Source: Sulfuricella sp.
GTDB taxonomy: Bacteria > Pseudomonadota > Gammaproteobacteria > Burkholderiales > Sulfuricellaceae
Assembly: GCA_028714955.1 (NCBI GenBank)
Contig: JAQTLK010000007.1
Location: 1-61,089, forward strand
Direction: 5' to 3'
Length of the DNA stretch: 61,089 bases
This document shows, piece after piece, positions 18,727 to 25,519 of this stretch (position 1 is the first letter of the stretch; each line of letters begins with the position of its first letter). The notes beneath the pieces are model-generated. The model made no database searches and was not told where the DNA came from. It saw only the letters and a program-made list of their open reading frames with translations. Position numbers and translations under genes: made by a program.

Positions 18727-19450
18727 GCTGTTCGGCTTGACGTGCCAGTTCCCTGCGGTGCTTGCCGCTGGTGGGAATGGGTTCAAGGAAGATCAGTTCC
18801 GCCCGGATTTCCCTGCGAGCCAGGATATTGCGCAGCGAATCCATCATGGTCATATCGCCGCAATAAGCCGCTGCCCTGTCGATGCCGCCATCGGGCAGGA
18901 CGTAGCGCAGGGCCACCGGGCGCAATTCCGCGTGCGCGTTGATCGCCGCTTGCAGCAGGGATGAGAGAAACGGTTTGAGGTAGGTGCCATCGGTGGTCGT
19001 GCCTTCGGGGAAAAATGCCACACAATCGCCATTGGCCAATGCGGCGCTGACCGCATCGTTAACCCGTGCGGTGTCGCGGCGCCTGCCGCGTTCCAGAAAC
19101 AGCGTGCCGGTGAATATCGCCAGCCAACCCACGATTGGCCAGTTGCGGATTTCGGCCTTGGAAACGAAGCGCAAGGGACGCACGGTGTTGAGGAGGTAAA
19201 TGTCCAGCCAGGAGACGTGGTTGGGTACTACCAGTACGTTGTGGTCGGCCGCGTCCAGTGGATTGCCGCGAACCCTCAGTTGCACGCCAAGCAGGTCCAG
19301 AAGGCTGCGCGACCATTCCCGGGTAAGCGTCATGCGCAGGCCCGGACTGCCCCAGGGCAGAACCAGGAGGGCGGTCAGCACCCCGCGCAGGATGTGCAGC
19401 CCCAACCTGAGCAGGCGCCATGCCCGCACGATGTGGGGTGTTTGTTCCAT
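18647..19450 (-). CDS. plsC: 1-acyl-sn-glycerol-3-phosphate acyltransferase-like protein
   Basis: About 267 residues. One N-terminal hydrophobic segment, then PlsC motifs: the catalytic HxxxxD in NHVSWLD, FVSKAEI, and [10 protein letters not shown] with LKPF. It transfers an acyl group to lysophosphatidate or another lysolipid. The ATG at 19450 is preferred because it sits just before the family-conserved [11 protein letters not shown]; in-frame ATGs at 19480 and 19489 lack ribosome sites. Its 3' end overlaps apaH. Confidence 0.88.
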   Translation of the reverse strand: MEQTPHIVRAWRLLRLGLHILRGVLTALLVLPWGSPGLRMTLTREWSRSLLDLLGVQLRVRGNPLDAADHNVLVVPNHVSWLDIYLLNTVRPLRFVSKAEIRNWPIVGWLAIFTGTLFLERGRRRDTARVNDAVSAALANGDCVAFFPEGTTTDGTYLKPFLSSLLQAAINAHAELRPVALRYVLPDGGIDRAAAYCGDMTMMDSLRNILARREIRAELIFLEPIPTSGKHRRELARQAEQLISSALYPASPHTTPGTAGDPPAATR

Positions 19451-19566
19451 TATCCCGGAAACCTCGGTTGATCGCTTCATGGCGTGCATAGGACAATGAA
19501 TCCAATAAGTTTCTTCCTGAATGATCGTTTCACCCGCCGGGTGATGCCGCTACGAGGTTTCCTGGA

Positions 19567-20502
19567 TTACTCGAAGCGGGTGCCGAACTGTTGCTTGAAA
19601 AGGGTGGAAATTTCCTCGCGCGAGTGGACGTGGTTTTGTCCGCCGCGGCTGGCGATTTTGAGCGCGCCCATCAGGCCCGCGAGACGACCTGTCATTTCCC
19701 AGTCCATGCCGTTGACGATGCCATAGAGCAGTCCGGCACGATAAGCATCGCCGCAACCGGTGGGGTCCAGCACCTGTTGAGCGGCAATACAAGGGATTTC
19801 CAGCTTTCTCCCCCCGCTGTAAATCACTGAACCCTTGGCGCCCAGGGTGACGATCAAAGCGCGCACGTCCCCAGCCAGTTGTTCCAGCGTCTTGCCGGTA
19901 CGCTCCTGCAATAGCCGGGCCTCGTAATCGTTGAGCGCGACATAATCCGCCAGCGCGACGAAATCCAGCAGTTCCGCGCCGTTGAACATGGGCAAGCCCT
20001 GACCGGGATCGAACACGAATGGCACGCCCTTGTCGTGGAATTCACGCGCATGTTGCAGCATGCCATCGCGCCCGTCCGGGGCGACGATGCCAAGCGCGAT
20101 GTTGCTGGCGTCATGCACGTGATTGTGATGGGAAAAATTCATCGCGCCAGGGTGAAAGGCGGTGATCTGGTTGTCGTCCAGGTCGGTCGTGATGAAAGCC
20201 TGGGCGGTGTAGGACCCGCTGGTCCGGCGCACGTGGGTTTGCTCCAGTCCAAGTCTTTCCAGCCGCTGCTCATAGGGATCGAAGTCGTCGCCCACGGTGG
20301 CCATGATGAGCGGCTTGCCGCCCAGCAGTTTAAGGTTGTAGGCGATATTGCCGGCGCAGCCGCCGAACTCGCGCCGCATCTCCGGCACCAGGAAAGAGAC
20401 ATTGAGGATGTGTATTTGCTCAGGCAGGATATGGTTCTTGAACTGGCCGGGGAAAACCATGATGTTGTCGTAGGCCAGGGAGCCGCAAATCAATGTATTC
20501 AT
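19567..20502 (-). CDS. PfkB-family carbohydrate/nucleoside kinase
   Basis: 311 residues. PfkB signatures are GGCAGNIAYNLKLLGG (substrate-side N-terminal motif) and DPTGCGDAYRAG (catalytic Asp and anion hole). The sequence resembles the adenosine-kinase-like ribokinase subgroup, but the substrate is not determinable. It immediately follows coaX with no gap. Confidence 0.88.
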   Translation of the reverse strand: MNTLICGSLAYDNIMVFPGQFKNHILPEQIHILNVSFLVPEMRREFGGCAGNIAYNLKLLGGKPLIMATVGDDFDPYEQRLERLGLEQTHVRRTSGSYTAQAFITTDLDDNQITAFHPGAMNFSHHNHVHDASNIALGIVAPDGRDGMLQHAREFHDKGVPFVFDPGQGLPMFNGAELLDFVALADYVALNDYEARLLQERTGKTLEQLAGDVRALIVTLGAKGSVIYSGGRKLEIPCIAAQQVLDPTGCGDAYRAGLLYGIVNGMDWEMTGRLAGLMGALKIASRGGQNHVHSREEISTLFKQQFGTRFE

Positions 20503-21294
20503 TTATTCCTTCTCGGGTTCAAAGGCAATTCGAAGCAGGCCTTCCAGCACCAGATTGTCCGCGGGCTGGACTGGGATGCCTAGCAAAGGCAGCAGAATAT
20601 CCGTATCGCCGCCGCTGAGCAAACAGACCGGTTGCGTGGCGAGCACGCGATAGCTGCGTTCCACCGCACCGGCGATTGCATTGGCGGCGCCGCTGAACAT
20701 GGCATCGGCGGTGTTGTCGGGAAATATTGCGAGTTTGCCGCGCTGTGGCGCCAGCCCGGCGGTATTGCGTGCCAGGGAATCCAGCATCAGCTGCAGGCCG
20801 GGCAGAATCATGCCGCCGCGGAAGCATCCGTCGGCGGCAAGCGCGTCGATGGTGACGGCGGTGCCGGCCTGGACCACCAGAACATCGCGCTCAGGATATA
20901 GGTGGCGCGCAGCGATCAGCGCTGCCCAGCGGTCGCTGCCGAGCTGCAGCGGCATGGCATAGCCATTGTGGACGCCGCACTGGTCGGGTTGGGCCTTAAT
21001 AATAGAAGGCGCGATTTTCCATTTAACGCTTGCGTTCATGATGAGCTGGGCGATAGCGTTCCCACCGACATTGGAAATAATGATTTTTCGCGGCGTTGGC
21101 AGCCGGCTCCACTGAATGTCCAGTTGCGGCTGCGCTGTCGCTGTCCAGCCTTGCGCCAGCCAGCCGCCGTCGGCGTGCAAGCCCCATTTGATGCGGGTAT
21201 TGCCGGCATCGACGGCAAGCACGCTCAACCCGGATAATCCATTGGGCGGCGCTTCGCGCCTACGCGGGTGCTGGCGGTCGTTTTGCGGCATCAT
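20503..21294 (-). CDS. coaX: Type III pantothenate kinase
   Basis: About 263 residues. The ASKHA fold is clear: VLAVDAGNTRIKWG (phosphate 1), ISNVGG, GSDRWAALIAA, VVQAGTAVTIDAL (phosphate 2), GGMILPGLQLMLDSL and LLSGGD. It catalyses the first step of CoA synthesis. The ATG at 21294 has GAGGGCGTG just upstream, but gives about 22 residues before the conserved start; the ancestral start was probably the TTG at 21228. The extra N-terminus is read from the inverted-repeat element that separates coaX from birA. Confidence 0.9.
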   Translation of the reverse strand: MMPQNDRQHPRRREAPPNGLSGLSVLAVDAGNTRIKWGLHADGGWLAQGWTATAQPQLDIQWSRLPTPRKIIISNVGGNAIAQLIMNASVKWKIAPSIIKAQPDQCGVHNGYAMPLQLGSDRWAALIAARHLYPERDVLVVQAGTAVTIDALAADGCFRGGMILPGLQLMLDSLARNTAGLAPQRGKLAIFPDNTADAMFSGAANAIAGAVERSYRVLATQPVCLLSGGDTDILLPLLGIPVQPADNLVLEGLLRIAFEPEKE

Positions 21295-21410
21295 CACGCC
21301 CTCGCTTCGCGCGCATGGACCATGCCATGGGCTTGGCGCGAGCGCGCAAATCTGCTCGCAAACCGCCCCGCCATCATCCCGCGTCCCAATGGATTGTCCG
21401 GGTTCAAGCG
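21222..21410. repeat. Inverted-repeat (MITE-like) element between birA and coaX
   Basis: Arms of about 25 bp at 21222-21246 and 21385-21410 are inverted copies (core CCCAATGGATT-TCCGGGTT) with one substitution and one small indel. About 140 bp of GC-rich sequence between them encodes nothing. The left arm overlaps the first conserved codons of coaX and the right arm overlaps the birA stop, in a spot where these two genes are usually adjacent or overlapping. Confidence 0.6.
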
Positions 21411-22381
21411 CCGCTCCGCATGCTGACTTCCCCGGCGGTAAAACGGTGCTCGCCATCCTGGTCGCACACCAGCAATGCGCCATCGCCGGTCACGCCCGAC
21501 ACCGTGCCGTGATGGGTGCTGCCGTCTGGCATCAGGATGCGAACCGGCTGTCGGTGATAAGCGTGATGACGGGTCCATTCCTCGCGCAGGGCGACAAATC
21601 CCTGCGCTTCGAATTGCTGCAGCACGTCGCTGAGATGATACAGAATCAGCGCCAGCAGTTGACTCCGGGAGGGAAGATTCGATGCAAGCGCGGCGAGGTC
21701 GGTTGCCGGCTGATCGATATTCGTCCTGGCCTGCTCTGAAAGTTTCAGATTCAGCCCGATGCCGATGACGGCGGCGCTCGGTCCCAGCATGTCGCCCTGC
21801 AACTCGATCAGGATGCCTGCCAGTTTGCGATTTTCGTGCAGCACGTCGTTTGGCCACTTGAGGCGGGCGGTTGATACGCCGGCGTGATGTAATGCTCGCA
21901 TCAAGGCCACGCCCACGGCCAGGCTGAGGCCGGAGAGGCAGGAGGCGCCCCGGGTGAAGCGCCAAAGCAGGGAAAAGGTCAGGCTGCCGCCCAAGGTGGC
22001 GTGCCACGTGCGGCCGCGTCTTCCCCTTCCCCCTGTTTGCAGTTCCACCGCGAGGCAACTGCCGTGTTTCGCGCCCAGGGCGGCTTTCTGCATCAGGATG
22101 CTATTGCTGGAGAGCGCGGTTTCCACTACTTCCACATCGATCAGGCTGGCCTTGTCCCCCAGCGCGGCCCTGACTGCTTCCGCATCGAGCCAGTGCAGCG
22201 GTTCGGCCAGGCGGTAGCCGCGCCCGGGGAGGCGAAACAGTTTGATGCCGTGGCGATCCATGTCCCGCAGCGCCTGCCACACCGAGGCGCGGGAGATGTT
22301 CAGTTGCTGCGCGATCTCCTCGCCGGAGCGGAATGCGTTGCTGGAAAGCTGGCGCAGCACTTTAAAAGCAAGGGGTTTCAA
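21404..22381 (-). CDS. birA: Biotin--[acetyl-CoA-carboxylase] ligase / biotin operon repressor
   Basis: 325 residues. An N-terminal winged helix (about 1-60, GEEIAQQLNISRASVWQALRDM) gives DNA binding. The ligase core follows with GRGRRGRTWHA (biotinyl-AMP loop) and KWPNDVLHENRKLAGILIE, then the C-terminal SH3-like domain. The start is TTG. The last codons (SGA and stop) lie in the inverted-repeat arm, so the C-terminus may differ from the ancestral one. Confidence 0.94.
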   Translation of the reverse strand: MKPLAFKVLRQLSSNAFRSGEEIAQQLNISRASVWQALRDMDRHGIKLFRLPGRGYRLAEPLHWLDAEAVRAALGDKASLIDVEVVETALSSNSILMQKAALGAKHGSCLAVELQTGGRGRRGRTWHATLGGSLTFSLLWRFTRGASCLSGLSLAVGVALMRALHHAGVSTARLKWPNDVLHENRKLAGILIELQGDMLGPSAAVIGIGLNLKLSEQARTNIDQPATDLAALASNLPSRSQLLALILYHLSDVLQQFEAQGFVALREEWTRHHAYHRQPVRILMPDGSTHHGTVSGVTGDGALLVCDQDGEHRFTAGEVSMRSGA

Positions 22382-22397
22382 GTGGCGGAAGGTGTTT

Positions 22398-22979
22398 TTA
22401 GCCGAAGGTGCCGGACTCTTCCGAAAACAGGCCGCTCAGTCCCTTCTTGACCAGGGCGAGCGCATCGGGAATCTCGATTTCCACGACCTGGTCGATAGTC
22501 CACGAGCGATCGCGTGGCGGCATCAGTTCGAGCATCTTGCTGCCGAGAAAGCGGCGGGAGGGATAGTTGGGTTCACCATTTTCATAATCGAAAGTGGCGT
22601 AGTCCGCGAGCCGTTCATTGAGCGTATTGATGAAACGGGACTGGTAGCTGTCCGGGGATGGCCCCATGTATTCGTTCTGGTTGTCTTCCAGGATCTCGGC
22701 CAGGCGCTTGGCGATGGCGCCGATCAGAGCGGCGCGGTATTGCTCGTCGACGCGGCCGTAAACGAAGCGGTCCGCGTATTGGATCAAAAAGGCCAGATAC
22801 TCCGCGATCATGGCGAAGCCTTGCTCTTTCGAATTGATCTGGAATTTTTCCTGCTGCATGTGGGTGACCTTTTCTTCCGCCACGCGCCAGATCAGCGAGG
22901 CGATGACCGTGGCCACCTGCTGCGGACTCTTGGCCCCGTCTGCCCGGTTGTGCCACTGGCTTTTAACGCGTATGGCCAT
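22398..22979 (-). CDS. Conserved hypothetical protein
   Basis: 193 residues, no signal peptide or membrane helix; mixed alpha helix with several aromatic and acidic stretches (AEYLAFLIQYADRFVYGRVDEQYRAALIGAIAKRLAEI is helical in character). I do not recognise a domain. The start ATG has AGGAG 9 bp upstream. It sits between birA and the rhodanese gene, 16 bp before birA, likely in the same transcript. Confidence 0.75.
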   Translation of the reverse strand: MAIRVKSQWHNRADGAKSPQQVATVIASLIWRVAEEKVTHMQQEKFQINSKEQGFAMIAEYLAFLIQYADRFVYGRVDEQYRAALIGAIAKRLAEILEDNQNEYMGPSPDSYQSRFINTLNERLADYATFDYENGEPNYPSRRFLGSKMLELMPPRDRSWTIDQVVEIEIPDALALVKKGLSGLFSEESGTFG

Positions 22980-23008
22980 GCTGCCATTCTCCTGTTTGCA
23001 TCGAGGCG

Positions 23009-23863
23009 CTATTCATCGCCGGTTTCGACTGGCCTGGAAGGGTCGGTAATCCATTCGCTCCACGAACCGGGGTAGAGTCGCGCCCCCTTCAGTCCGGCAT
23101 GCTCCATGGCGATCAGGTTGTGACAGGCAGTGACGCCCGAGCCGCACATTTGCACTACGCGCGAGGGGGCGACGCCATCTAGCAGGTCAAGGTAGGTGGT
23201 GCGCAATTCCTCTGCGGACATGAAAGTGCTGTCGATGTCGAGATTGTCCTCGAAAGGAAAATTCACGCTGCCGGGAATGTGTCCGGCAACCTTGTCCTGC
23301 GTTTCGCGTTCTCCGCTGAATCGTTCCTCGGAGCGGGCATCGATCAGCAAGCATTCGTTATTGCGCAGCGCTTTTTCGAGATATTCGGCATCCACCCACA
23401 TTTCCCTGTTGGGATGCGGCTCGAAATGGGCCGCGTCAATGACCGGCTGTTCGGTCGTAAGCGGATGTTTTTTGTTCATCCAGCGCTGGATTCCGCCATC
23501 GAGCAAGGCCACTGCGTCATGGCCGAGCCAGCGCAGCAACCACCACATGCGTCCTGCCATGGCGCCAAAGCTGTCGTCGTAAACCACGACCTGCTTGCCG
23601 CCATCCACCCCCCAGGCCCCCAGTTTCCTGGACAGCACGGCGGCATCGGGCAAAGGGTGGCGCCCGCTGGTGGCGGTTACCTCTGCCGAGAGGTCGTTAT
23701 TGAGATGAGCATAGCGCGCGCCGGGAATGTGTCCGGCCAGATAGGCCCGGTAGCCGGAAGCAGGATCGGAAAGGGTGAAGCGGCAATCGAAGACGACCCA
23801 CTCGGGATCGTTGATATGTTGAGCCAGTTCTTCAGTGCTGACGAGGGAGGTGAATTTTTTCAT
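23009..23863 (-). CDS. sseA: Two-domain rhodanese, 3-mercaptopyruvate/thiosulfate sulfurtransferase
   Basis: 284 residues, two rhodanese domains (about 8-125 and 155-280). The catalytic loop in the second domain is CGSGVTA, the form usual in 3-mercaptopyruvate sulfurtransferases (SseA), with the cysteine present. It moves sulfane sulfur to an acceptor thiol. Placed last in the minus-strand set that diverges from dsrA, after the RspA-type gene, it may supply or drain persulfide for the Dsr pathway; that role is inference. ATG at 23863 follows a GGAAATG-type context; an upstream TTG was not used. Confidence 0.9.
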   Translation of the reverse strand: MKKFTSLVSTEELAQHINDPEWVVFDCRFTLSDPASGYRAYLAGHIPGARYAHLNNDLSAEVTATSGRHPLPDAAVLSRKLGAWGVDGGKQVVVYDDSFGAMAGRMWWLLRWLGHDAVALLDGGIQRWMNKKHPLTTEQPVIDAAHFEPHPNREMWVDAEYLEKALRNNECLLIDARSEERFSGERETQDKVAGHIPGSVNFPFEDNLDIDSTFMSAEELRTTYLDLLDGVAPSRVVQMCGSGVTACHNLIAMEHAGLKGARLYPGSWSEWITDPSRPVETGDE

Positions 23864-23871
23864 GGAAATGA

Positions 23872-23927
23872 GTGATGGGTAATGGGCAATGGGTTTTCCA
23901 ATCACCCATCACTCATTACCCATTACC
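23872..23927. repeat. Head-to-head heptamer repeats forming a hairpin
   Basis: Eight 7-bp units in register: three of the type GTRATGG, a central GTTTTCC, then units of the type CATYACC. The halves are reverse complements in the main, so the transcript folds into a stem with a short loop. It fills the 67-bp gap between the RspA-type gene and the rhodanese gene. Confidence 0.75.
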
Positions 23928-23930
23928 AGA

Positions 23931-24263
23931 TTAGTAGCCGCCTTTGCCGAAGGGCTTGGGCAGCCCGGCAATTTTCGCCGCCTGGCGGTTGGGCTGCATG
24001 GGGAACAGGGTATAGAGATGTTTTTTCCAGTCAGTGCCAGGATGTTCGGCATCGAAGTCCTTGCACATGTTGCGGAAGTTGGGCGTATGGCCGTCTTCCC
24101 TGTATTTGTCGCGCATGTAGTTGATCACCGTCCAGTGTTCGTCGGTGAGCTTGATTCCTTCGGCCGCAGCGATAACGTTTACCACTTCATCGCTGAAGTC
24201 CGGTTCAAGCAGGAAACCGTCTTCGTCCACTTCCAGTTCGGTGCCGTTTACTACGTACCCCAT
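23931..24263 (-). CDS. DsrC-family protein lacking both redox cysteines (RspA type)
   Basis: 110 residues, full-length DsrC/TusE fold: N-terminal VNGTELEVDEDGFLL, central LTDEHWTVINYMRDKY and C-terminal KIAGLPKP arm. DsrC proper carries Cys at the penultimate position and another 11 residues earlier; here those positions are Lys107 and Ala96, and the arm ends FGKGGY. The only Cys (67) is elsewhere. DsrC-family proteins without either cysteine have been called RspA and proposed to be regulatory. Contrast the true DsrC at 29147-29479. Start has a GGAGAA ribosome site. Confidence 0.88.
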   Translation of the reverse strand: MGYVVNGTELEVDEDGFLLEPDFSDEVVNVIAAAEGIKLTDEHWTVINYMRDKYREDGHTPNFRNMCKDFDAEHPGTDWKKHLYTLFPMQPNRQAAKIAGLPKPFGKGGY

Positions 24264-24308
24264 AATTTTCTCCTTTGATTTATGGTCTTTAAGATTAAAA
24301 AATTACGC

Positions 24309-24860
24309 TCAGGTGAGCGCGGTAATGGACTTGTGAGGAATGAATATGCCGCACCCCATCTTCCGGTATTTGCCCAGGCCCTGTTGCTGAACGAGCAGCG
24401 AGTGCTCGACCGGCAGGCCGTGCAGCATCAGGCTGAAGCCGCTGGCCGTGCCATCCGGTGTTTTAATGGTCTGGCGTTTGCCGCAGATAAAACGGGAGTC
24501 GATTTGCATTTCATCCAGCAGACGAATGATATCATTGCTGAAGTCCAGTTCGTCTTCGCTGCCGGTGATGACGCAGTGGGCAAACAGCGGCGTGTGCCGC
24601 GACAGGGGACGGGCCTTGGCGGCGCCGATTTCGAGCGTTTGTCCGCCAATTTTGACCGTCTGCCCGGACAGTTTCAACAAATCACCCACGCGCGCGGCCG
24701 CGATGCGCACCACCAGCTTGGTGCGATGGTTGAGAATCAGTTCGCCATGCCCGGTATCAGCGCCCTGGATCGGATGAATGCCGCCCAGCGCTTCACTCTC
24801 AAACCAGGGCAGTAGGCGCGTCAGTTCGAGAAAAAGAGCGCAACCGTGGTCAATGGGCAA
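24309..24860 (-). CDS. Cas6/Cmx6-type protein, orphan (no CRISPR nearby)
   Basis: At least 183 residues. Sequence matches the type I-MYXAN Cas6/Cmx6 group: HGCALFLELTRLLPWF, GGIHPIQGADTGHG, KLVVRIAAARV, KARPLSRHTPLFAHCV, and the C-terminal glycine-rich loop GLGKYRKMGCGIFIPHK, which resembles the Cas6 RNA-binding loop. The TTG at 24860 is the first standard start, but homology continues in frame upstream (SLVTDIQFDIKGSIL), back to an ATC at 24947 behind AAGGAGCAGGAAA. The gene probably starts there or nearby. No cas genes or repeat arrays are in the window. Function in a sulfur locus is unknown. Confidence 0.75.
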   Translation of the reverse strand: MPIDHGCALFLELTRLLPWFESEALGGIHPIQGADTGHGELILNHRTKLVVRIAAARVGDLLKLSGQTVKIGGQTLEIGAAKARPLSRHTPLFAHCVITGSEDELDFSNDIIRLLDEMQIDSRFICGKRQTIKTPDGTASGFSLMLHGLPVEHSLLVQQQGLGKYRKMGCGIFIPHKSITALT

Positions 24861-24934
24861 TATGCTGCCCTTGATGTCAAACTGGATATCTGTAACCAGT
24901 GACTCGTCGATCGCGCGAGATTCCGTTTGATATG

Positions 24935-25165
24935 CTAGCCAGCCGATTTTCCTGCTCCTTGTTGCCGTGATTTTGCCCAGTCAAGCAAGGCATTACCCCA
25001 ATTCTGGGCGGTTTTTTCATCAATTTCGAAAATAGTGAAGCGCTTCACTTCACGGATACGAATCTGCAATGTGCAAAAATCGGCCTCGTGGTTGACCTGT
25101 CGCAACTCGATTTCCTGGCGATAAGGCGTTGCCAGAAATTTGTTGGATTCCATAAATTCATCCAT
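24935..25165 (-). CDS. Small conserved-looking protein at the head of the divergent dsr-side operon
   Basis: 76 residues, no signal peptide, one Cys. Strand-rich centre (CTLQIRIREVKRFTIFEI) followed by an amphipathic helix (TAQNWGNALLDWAKSRQQ) and a basic tail. I do not recognise the family. Starts at ATG 25165 or 25153. Its 3' end overlaps the probable ATC start of the Cas6-like gene by 13 bp, so the two are likely coupled. First gene diverging from dsrA. Confidence 0.65.
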   Translation of the reverse strand: MDEFMESNKFLATPYRQEIELRQVNHEADFCTLQIRIREVKRFTIFEIDEKTAQNWGNALLDWAKSRQQGAGKSAG

Positions 25166-25272
25166 AATGACCGACCCGGATTCAAGAGCGCCAGATTATA
25201 ACGACAGATAGGTTCAGCTCGCTAATCCGCAAGTGATATACCCCATATGGGTAGCATTGAAGCAGCACCAAT

Positions 25273-25290
25273 GGCGTATATCAATACGCC
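25273..25290. promoter_or_regulatory. 7-4-7 inverted repeat, possible operator
   Basis: GGCGTAT-ATCA-ATACGCC is a perfect dyad 230 bp upstream of dsrA and 108 bp from the divergent start codon. The form suits a dimeric regulator, but no such protein can be named. Confidence 0.45.
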
Positions 25291-25450
25291 CTGCCAAATG
25301 GCGGGGTAGCCGTGAAGAATGATAGATATAAAAAATGTAACGGCTGTACTATTAGCCCAACTGCTGGAGTTCGAGCGGCCTGCTGGTAATATGGCGCAAG
25401 CTCGTGGACGCAGTAAGCGTTACGCACTAAATTAAAGAGTGAAGCATGAT

Positions 25451-25485
25451 TTGAGATGGCTGGAGCTGATTTATAATAAATCAGC
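25451..25485 (+). promoter_or_regulatory. Putative dsrA promoter overlapped by a 9-3-9 inverted repeat
   Basis: TTGAGA (25451-25456) and TATAAT (25472-25477) are 15 bp apart, short of the ideal 17. The TATAAT lies inside a perfect dyad GCTGATTTA-TAA-TAAATCAGC (25465-25485). A repressor or redox regulator bound there would cover the -10 box. The leader to the dsrA ATG would be about 35 nt. Confidence 0.4.
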
Positions 25486-25519
25486 ACAGTTGGACGTTAC
25501 TTTATTTTGGAGAACATCT

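Larger units (their letters stand above)
25166..25519. promoter_or_regulatory. Divergent control region between dsrA and the minus-strand operon
   Basis: 354 bp without a convincing gene; A+T-richer than its neighbours. It holds a CCCATATGGG palindrome near 25240, the inverted repeat at 25273-25290, and the inverted repeat over a TATAAT at 25465-25485. Both the dsr operon and the small-protein/Cas6-like/RspA/rhodanese set must be driven from here. No regulator gene lies within the dsr cluster itself. Confidence 0.7.

Noticed and set aside
23872-23927. CRISPR array near the Cas6-like gene
   Set aside because: The repeats are contiguous 7-bp units that invert at the centre, with no spacers; no other direct repeats of 25-37 bp were seen within the dsr region.
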